6,878 nt of DNA from Nitrospirae bacterium CG1_02_44_142 (lineage in GTDB: Bacteria > Nitrospirota > Thermodesulfovibrionia > Thermodesulfovibrionales > UBA1546), in assembly GCA_001871685.1 (NCBI GenBank), contig MNVK01000048.1, positions 1 through 6,878 of the forward strand. The letters run 5' to 3'. Numbering within the stretch: position 1 is the first letter of the stretch; every line of letters begins with the position of its first letter. Positions 3,189-6,878 of this stretch are shown piece by piece. The notes beneath the pieces were generated by a model that saw only the letters and a list, made by a program, of their open reading frames with translations, did no database searches and was not told the DNA's origin. The position numbers and the translations under genes were made by a program.

Positions 3189-6077
3189 GTGTGTCGCTCC
3201 ATCCATGCTAACCGGACACTCCCTCTTGTTGAAACCCTCTGTTTCGTGCAACAATTATCTATGCAGAAGATGCTTAGAGACGCTGCGCAATTGACGCCCG
3301 ACACTGAAAGGACATTTAAAAACCTTACTACATTCTCCGAAAACAATCCTGATTATATTGATAAGCTGAAGGCTGACATAACACCAATATCTCTTCTTTT
3401 CAGCTACAGCCAGTTCCTTGCAAATTTCTGCATCTCAAACCCTGAGATACTGTTTGATACACTTGCTGAAACAGAGAAAACTGCGGGCAGGGAATCCCTT
3501 TCAGCCTCTTTAAGGAAAAAATTAACGGGGGGCGATGAAAATGCAAAGGTTGTATGCAGGTTCAAGAAAAAAGAGCTTCTAAGGATAACACTCAGGGATA
3601 TTCTCAAAAAGGCTGACCTCACAGAGACGATGCTTGAGCTGAGCATACTTGCGGATGTAATCGTGAATGAATCGCTAAAGCTCATTAAAAAATCGCTGAC
3701 TGAAACATACGGCGAGCCTGAAAAGGACGCCTTTACCGTCATTTCCGTCGGAAAGCTTGGAAGCGAGGAACTTAATTTCAGTTCTGACATAGACATTATG
3801 TTTGTATATGGAACTGCAGACGGAGAAACTTCGGGCATAACAACGCCGCAGGGAATTACGGCAAACAGGATAACCAATCACGAGTATTACTGCAAATTAG
3901 GAGAGAATCTTAACAGATTTTTATCCGCAAATACAGAAGACGGTTTTATCTACCGGGTGGATTTAAGATTAAGGCCTGAGGGACAGAGAGGAAGCATTGC
4001 ATTGCCTGTCTCAGGTTATGAGACATACTATGAATCCTGGGGCAGGGCCTGGGAAAGGGCCATGCTCCTGAGGGCCAGGCCCATTGCAGGCGATTCAACT
4101 CTCGGCAGTGAGTTTATGGAAATGATTAAGCCGTTTGTTTACAGAAAATACCTGGATTTCAGCGCTATTGACGAGATACGGCAGATAAAGACGCGCATAG
4201 ATTCAGCATTCAAAAAAAATGATATTAAAAGAGGATACGGCGGCATAAGGGAGATAGAGTTTTTTGCCCAGGCCCTTCAGCTTATCTATGCAGGCAAAGA
4301 ACCGTTATTAAGGGAGAGGATTACTCAAAAAGCCCTTCACATGCTTTTGCAGAAAAATCTTATCGGGCAAACTGACTATTCAGCGCTTCTTGATAATTAC
4401 AGATTTCTCAGGATGCTTGAGCACAGGCTGCAGCAGATGAATGACCTCCAGACTCACAGCCTGCCTGCTGATGAAAAAGAACTGAATGCGCTCGGCAGAA
4501 AAATGGGATTTTCAGGCAGAGAATCTTTTTTAAAGGAACTGGATGCCAGAAGGAAAAGCGTAAGAACTATATACAACTCGCTATTCAGAGAAGAAGAGAA
4601 AGAGCAGTCAGACGGAGCGGCGCTTTTTGATGAGGAACTTTCAGACCCGGAGGTTAAAGAGTATCTTGGCAAAATAGGAGTTAAAGATGTCGAGCGGGGG
4701 CTGCGCAATATCCAGCTTATAAAAAATTCAACCTACAATTACCAGACGCTGAGGGGCAGAAGGCTTCTTGGCGAGATACTGCCGTCATTTGTTGATGCGG
4801 CTGTCAAAAGCAGCAATCCGGACATGGCGCTGAACCATCTCCAGTCTTTTGCCTCATTTTTGAGCGCGCAAGAATCCTATCTTGATACATTTAAAGAAAA
4901 TAAAGAGCTTATCCCTGTGCTTACAAATCTCTTTTCACAAAGCGAGTACATTTCAAAGGCTGTGATAAGAAGGCCTGACTATCTTGAGCTGATAGGGCAT
5001 GAGATGCTCCTTAAAAAAAGCCTAAAGGCATTGAAAATAGAATTAAGAGAAAGCATAGAAAGCGGGATGGCGATAAGCGATGCAATCCGCCTTATGCGCC
5101 AAGTTGAAGAAATCAGGCTCAGCCTTCTGTTTCTGGAGAAAAAGATAAATGTGATAGACCTTATAAAAGGATTAAGCAGGACTGCCGGGGCAATTCTTTC
5201 CGTGAGCATTGGAAATAATCCCCCCTTACCCCCCTTTAGTAAAGGGGGGATGGGGGGATTTTCAGATAGAAGACTTGCGCTGATAGGTTTCGGCAAACTC
5301 GGAGGCAGAGAGATTACCTTCAACTCTGACATGGATATCATCTTTGCTTCAATGGACGATGTGACAGAAGAGGATACAAAGGCTGCTGAACGGCTGCTCA
5401 GGCTCCTGATTTCATATACACGCGAAGGGGCTGCATACAGGGTTGACATGAGGCTCAGGCCCGACGGAACAAAAGGGCCTCTTGTTTCATCCATAGCATC
5501 CTTTAGGGATTACTATTCAAAGAATGCCGCATTCTGGGAATTTCAGGCATTGCTTAAGGCAAGGCCTGTTGCCGGAGACAGAAAGACAGGACAGTGTTTC
5601 TTGGATATGGCAAAAGATATTTTGATTGCAAATGGAAAGAGTATCCTTGCCTCTGATGTGCGCGGGATGAGAGAGAGGATACAGAGGGAGCTTTCAAAGG
5701 AGACCGCAGGGTATGATATAAAACTTGGATACGGCGGGCTTGAAGAACTTGAGTTCACGGTTCAGTATCTGCAGCTTAGGAATTGTGCTCAGCGCTCCTT
5801 TCTTCTTGTCCAGAATACCCTTGACGCCATAAGGAGATTACATATTGCAGGAGTAATTAATGAATCACATGCAGAATCCATGAAGGGTGCATACATTTTT
5901 TACAGGACGCTTGAGAGCTATCTGAGACTAAGGGAGCGTGATATCCTGAAAAAAGATGATGAGGATATCTTAACCGCAGCAGAATTTTTGGGATTCAAAG
6001 GCAAAGATGAACTGATTGGAAAACTTGATGAAACAAGAGCAAAAGTAAGAGATATCTATAATCTTTTGGTGGTTTAA
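3189..6077 (+). CDS. glnE: Glutamine synthetase adenylyltransferase/deadenylylase GlnE
   Basis: GlnE adds AMP to, and removes it from, a tyrosine on each glutamine synthetase subunit, tuning ammonia assimilation in response to PII and glutamine. Both halves are present. The N-terminal (deadenylylase) domain has GKLGSEELNFSSDIDI at 188-203 with metal-binding D200 and D202, then RVDLRLRPEG (256-265) and GYGGIREIEF (349-358). The C-terminal (adenylyltransferase) domain has GKLGGREITFNSDMDI at 702-717 with D714 and D716, then RVDMRLRPDG (751-760) and GYGGLEELEF (847-856). Length is 962 aa from the GTG at 3189, close to the roughly 946 of E. coli. The start is uncertain: ATG at 3261 (residue 25) or 3270 (residue 28) would begin near the family-like LRDAAQLTPDTERTFKNL, and none has a convincing Shine-Dalgarno. 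Residues 677-691 (NPPLPPFSKGGMGGF) are encoded by a palindromic repeat just before the second catalytic domain. No frameshift or lost catalytic residue is seen. Confidence 0.96.
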   Translation: MCRSIHANRTLPLVETLCFVQQLSMQKMLRDAAQLTPDTERTFKNLTTFSENNPDYIDKLKADITPISLLFSYSQFLANFCISNPEILFDTLAETEKTAGRESLSASLRKKLTGGDENAKVVCRFKKKELLRITLRDILKKADLTETMLELSILADVIVNESLKLIKKSLTETYGEPEKDAFTVISVGKLGSEELNFSSDIDIMFVYGTADGETSGITTPQGITANRITNHEYYCKLGENLNRFLSANTEDGFIYRVDLRLRPEGQRGSIALPVSGYETYYESWGRAWERAMLLRARPIAGDSTLGSEFMEMIKPFVYRKYLDFSAIDEIRQIKTRIDSAFKKNDIKRGYGGIREIEFFAQALQLIYAGKEPLLRERITQKALHMLLQKNLIGQTDYSALLDNYRFLRMLEHRLQQMNDLQTHSLPADEKELNALGRKMGFSGRESFLKELDARRKSVRTIYNSLFREEEKEQSDGAALFDEELSDPEVKEYLGKIGVKDVERGLRNIQLIKNSTYNYQTLRGRRLLGEILPSFVDAAVKSSNPDMALNHLQSFASFLSAQESYLDTFKENKELIPVLTNLFSQSEYISKAVIRRPDYLELIGHEMLLKKSLKALKIELRESIESGMAISDAIRLMRQVEEIRLSLLFLEKKINVIDLIKGLSRTAGAILSVSIGNNPPLPPFSKGGMGGFSDRRLALIGFGKLGGREITFNSDMDIIFASMDDVTEEDTKAAERLLRLLISYTREGAAYRVDMRLRPDGTKGPLVSSIASFRDYYSKNAAFWEFQALLKARPVAGDRKTGQCFLDMAKDILIANGKSILASDVRGMRERIQRELSKETAGYDIKLGYGGLEELEFTVQYLQLRNCAQRSFLLVQNTLDAIRRLHIAGVINESHAESMKGAYIFYRTLESYLRLRERDILKKDDEDILTAAEFLGFKGKDELIGKLDETRAKVRDIYNLLVV
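5217..5260 (+). repeat. C/G-run palindromic repeat in frame inside glnE
   Basis: This is a 44-bp inverted repeat. The left arm (5217-5237) has two runs of six C separated by TTA and ends in TTT. The loop is AGT. The right arm (5241-5260) begins AAA and has two runs of six G separated by AT, ending ATT. The arms are complementary except for a one-base difference between the runs. It resembles dispersed repeats found in many copies between genes in cyanobacteria and several environmental lineages. Here it is read through as NPPLPPFSKGGMGGF, between the linker of the first half and the first strand (LALIGFGKLGG) of the second catalytic domain. The structure is seen directly; mobility is inferred. 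Confidence 0.85.
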
Positions 6078-6132
6078 AAATCGGGGAAGGTAAAATAAGC
6101 GGGGATGACGAGGGAGAATTGCAAAATAAGAG

Positions 6133-6165
6133 AACATCTTGCAGGTGTTATTCTTTTTATTTTTC
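6133..6165 (+). terminator. Candidate intrinsic terminator of glnE
   Basis: AACATC (6133-6138) can pair with GGTGTT (6144-6149) in RNA, with one U-G pair and a 5-base loop (TTGCA). A T-rich tract follows (6151-6165, interrupted by one C and one A). The stem is short and AT-rich, so termination may be weak. Its position 55 bases after the glnE stop and before the next promoter fits. Confidence 0.45.
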
Positions 6166-6206
6166 TGTATTGATTTTACTTGAACTTTCTTTTGGCAGGT
6201 GTTATT
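6141..6206 (+). repeat. 12-bp direct repeat GCAGGTGTTATT
   Basis: Two exact copies, at 6141-6152 and 6195-6206, are 54 bp apart and each is followed by T-rich sequence. The first copy overlaps the 3' arm of the candidate glnE terminator; the second lacks a clear 5' arm. They may be a local duplication of a terminator-like end or traces of a small deletion or insertion event. The rest of the 6078-6270 gap shows no gene that I can support. Confidence 0.45.
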
Positions 6207-6270
6207 TTTAGCGGTAAATCCCAAGATTTTCCCTTGACATCAATCAAGCTTAAAAGGATTTATTTTTGTA

Positions 6271-6299
6271 TTTCATTTGTGATACAATAACAAATGAAA
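6271..6299 (+). promoter_or_regulatory. Extended -10 promoter inside a perfect inverted repeat, likely TA operator
   Basis: TTTCATTTGT (6271-6280) and ACAAATGAAA (6290-6299) are exact reverse complements with a 9-bp gap. Inside lies an extended -10, TGATACAAT (TGn plus TACAAT at 6283-6288), predicting transcription from about 6295. Such a palindrome over the -10 is the expected operator for a DinJ/RelB-type ribbon-helix-helix repressor. A TTGACA at 6234-6239 is too far upstream to serve this -10. The predicted start makes translation from the ATG at 6294 improbable and favours the ATG at 6315. Confidence 0.62.
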
Positions 6300-6314
6300 A
6301 GGAGGTGTCTTGAT

Positions 6315-6575
6315 ATGGCAAAGACTGCAATGATAATGGCAAGGATAGAGCCTGACTTAAAGACAGATGCAGAAAAGATTCTCAAGAAGTTAGGGCTGTC
6401 AACAACAGAGGCTATCAACCTGTTTCTTTCGCAGATAAGACTGCATAAGGGATTACCCTTTGAGGTGAAAATACCGAATAAGACAACGCTGGAAACCTTT
6501 AAAAAAACCGATGCGGGCAAAGAGCTTATTAAGTGTAAGGATGCAGATGATATGTTCAGAAGGCTGAAAATTTAA
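6315..6575 (+). CDS. dinJ: DinJ/RelB family antitoxin
   Basis: This 86-aa antitoxin has an N-terminal ribbon-helix-helix. The strand is TAMIMARIEP (4-13) and the helices are around LKTDAEKILKKLGL and STTEAINLFLSQIRLHKGLPFEV. The pattern is the classic DinJ/RelB signature, including GLPFEV. The C-terminal part (from about residue 55) is the charged segment that wraps the toxin. The start chosen is ATG 6315 rather than the in-frame ATG 6294. A strong AAGGAGGTG (6299-6307) lies 7 bases before 6315, the N-terminus then matches the family, and the promoter start is at about 6295. The stop TAA is immediately followed by the toxin ATG (TAAATG). It should repress its own promoter at the flanking palindrome, with the toxin as co-repressor. 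Confidence 0.9.
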   Translation: MAKTAMIMARIEPDLKTDAEKILKKLGLSTTEAINLFLSQIRLHKGLPFEVKIPNKTTLETFKKTDAGKELIKCKDADDMFRRLKI

Positions 6576-6854
6576 ATGTACCAGCCGGTCTATACTAAGC
6601 AGTTCAGAAAAGATATTAAGCGAGTTGAGAAGTCAGGGAACAAGGATATTGAAAAATTGAAGGCAATTATCCGCCTATTGCTTGATAGCAAACAATTAGA
6701 CCTGTCTTACAGAGATCATAACCTGAAAGGCAATTTTAAAGACCGCAGAGAGTGCCATATAGAACCAGATTGGTTGCTGGTGTATAAACTGAACAAAAAA
6801 GAAAAGACCATGACCTTTGAAAGAACCGGAAGCCATGCGGACATATTTGAATAA
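6576..6854 (+). CDS. yafQ: YafQ family endoribonuclease toxin
   Basis: This 92-aa RelE-fold mRNA interferase cleaves mRNA on the ribosome when freed from DinJ. The family active-site set is intact: H48 in YRDHNLKG (45-52), H61 and D65 in CHIEPDWLLVY (60-70), H87 in RTGSHADIF (83-91), and the terminal F91. These correspond to the known YafQ residues H50, H63, D67, H87 and F91. The N-terminal helix (KQFRKDIKRVEKSGNKDIEKL) is typical. It starts with the base after the antitoxin stop and has no strong Shine-Dalgarno of its own, so it depends on coupled translation. That arrangement would keep toxin below antitoxin. The gene appears complete and functional. Confidence 0.94.
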   Translation: MYQPVYTKQFRKDIKRVEKSGNKDIEKLKAIIRLLLDSKQLDLSYRDHNLKGNFKDRRECHIEPDWLLVYKLNKKEKTMTFERTGSHADIFE

Positions 6855-6878
6855 AACAAACTTGAAGATTACGCTTGA

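Noticed and set aside
3107..3346. 79-aa minus-strand frame overlapping cooT and the glnE start
   Set aside because: It has no recognisable family, and its end overlaps the well-supported cooT start and ribosome binding site.
3404..3877. 157-aa minus-strand frame inside glnE
   Set aside because: A Ser-rich antisense shadow of a strongly conserved coding region, with no family features.
4979..5494. 171-aa minus-strand frame inside glnE
   Set aside because: Antisense shadow. It contains an NPPIPPLLKGGKGG-like peptide only because the C/G palindrome reads similarly on both strands.
5970..6224. 84-aa minus-strand frame after glnE
   Set aside because: Half of it is antisense to the conserved GlnE C-terminus; the rest is low-complexity Lys/Asn/Phe from AT-rich intergenic DNA.
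6234..6239. TTGACA as the -35 of the dinJ-yafQ promoter
   Set aside because: It lies 43 bp before the TACAAT hexamer, and the sequence 17 bp downstream (GATTTA) is a poor -10. An alternative start with TTTATT at 19-bp spacing cannot be excluded but is weak.

Overview
The window looks like chromosome from a free-living, probably anaerobic or microaerophilic bacterium of moderate GC. A Nitrospirota (Thermodesulfovibrionia-like) or deltaproteobacterial-grade lineage is my best guess. The reasons are the gene set (MnmA, a stand-alone NFU protein, the nickel protein CooT, a two-headed GlnE) and several C/G-run and 'cgcatcacggatta'-type palindromic repeats of a kind I associate with such genomes. 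This assignment is inference; no rRNA or other strong marker is present.

Left end (14-552, minus strand): a BrnT-like toxin and a CopG/BrnA-like antitoxin, toxin gene first, overlapping by one base. They share a 133-bp divergent intergenic region with mnmA (686-1813, plus), the tRNA 2-thiouridylase. Four bases after the mnmA stop, a good Shine-Dalgarno and a TTG start open an unrecognised 53-residue protein with seven cysteines (1818-1979). It is convergent with a four-helix membrane protein of CopD-like type (2032-2499, minus).

Middle (2500-3188): the region between the membrane protein and a 75-aa NifU C-terminal-type Fe-S protein (2650-2877, plus) holds an FNR/CRP-type TGAT-N4-ATCA box. 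It is spaced correctly for class II activation of a TACAAT -10 element. The NFU gene is convergent with cooT (2926-3114, minus), and a 17-bp palindrome lies between them. cooT is divergent from glnE.

Right (3189-6854): glnE encodes the bifunctional adenylyltransferase/deadenylylase of glutamine synthetase, with both nucleotidyltransferase halves intact. A candidate terminator follows. A DinJ/RelB antitoxin and YafQ toxin operon (6315-6854, plus) comes next, behind an extended -10 promoter flanked by a perfect 10-bp inverted repeat that looks like its operator.

The housekeeping genes concern tRNA thiolation, Fe-S and nickel cofactor handling, and nitrogen control. They are bracketed by two unrelated type II toxin-antitoxin modules that both point outward. 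The most unusual observations are the cysteine-rich small protein coupled to mnmA, and two palindromic repeats that sit in frame inside conserved enzymes (mnmA and glnE), each adding a peptide. I see no IS element, CRISPR array, tRNA or rRNA gene.
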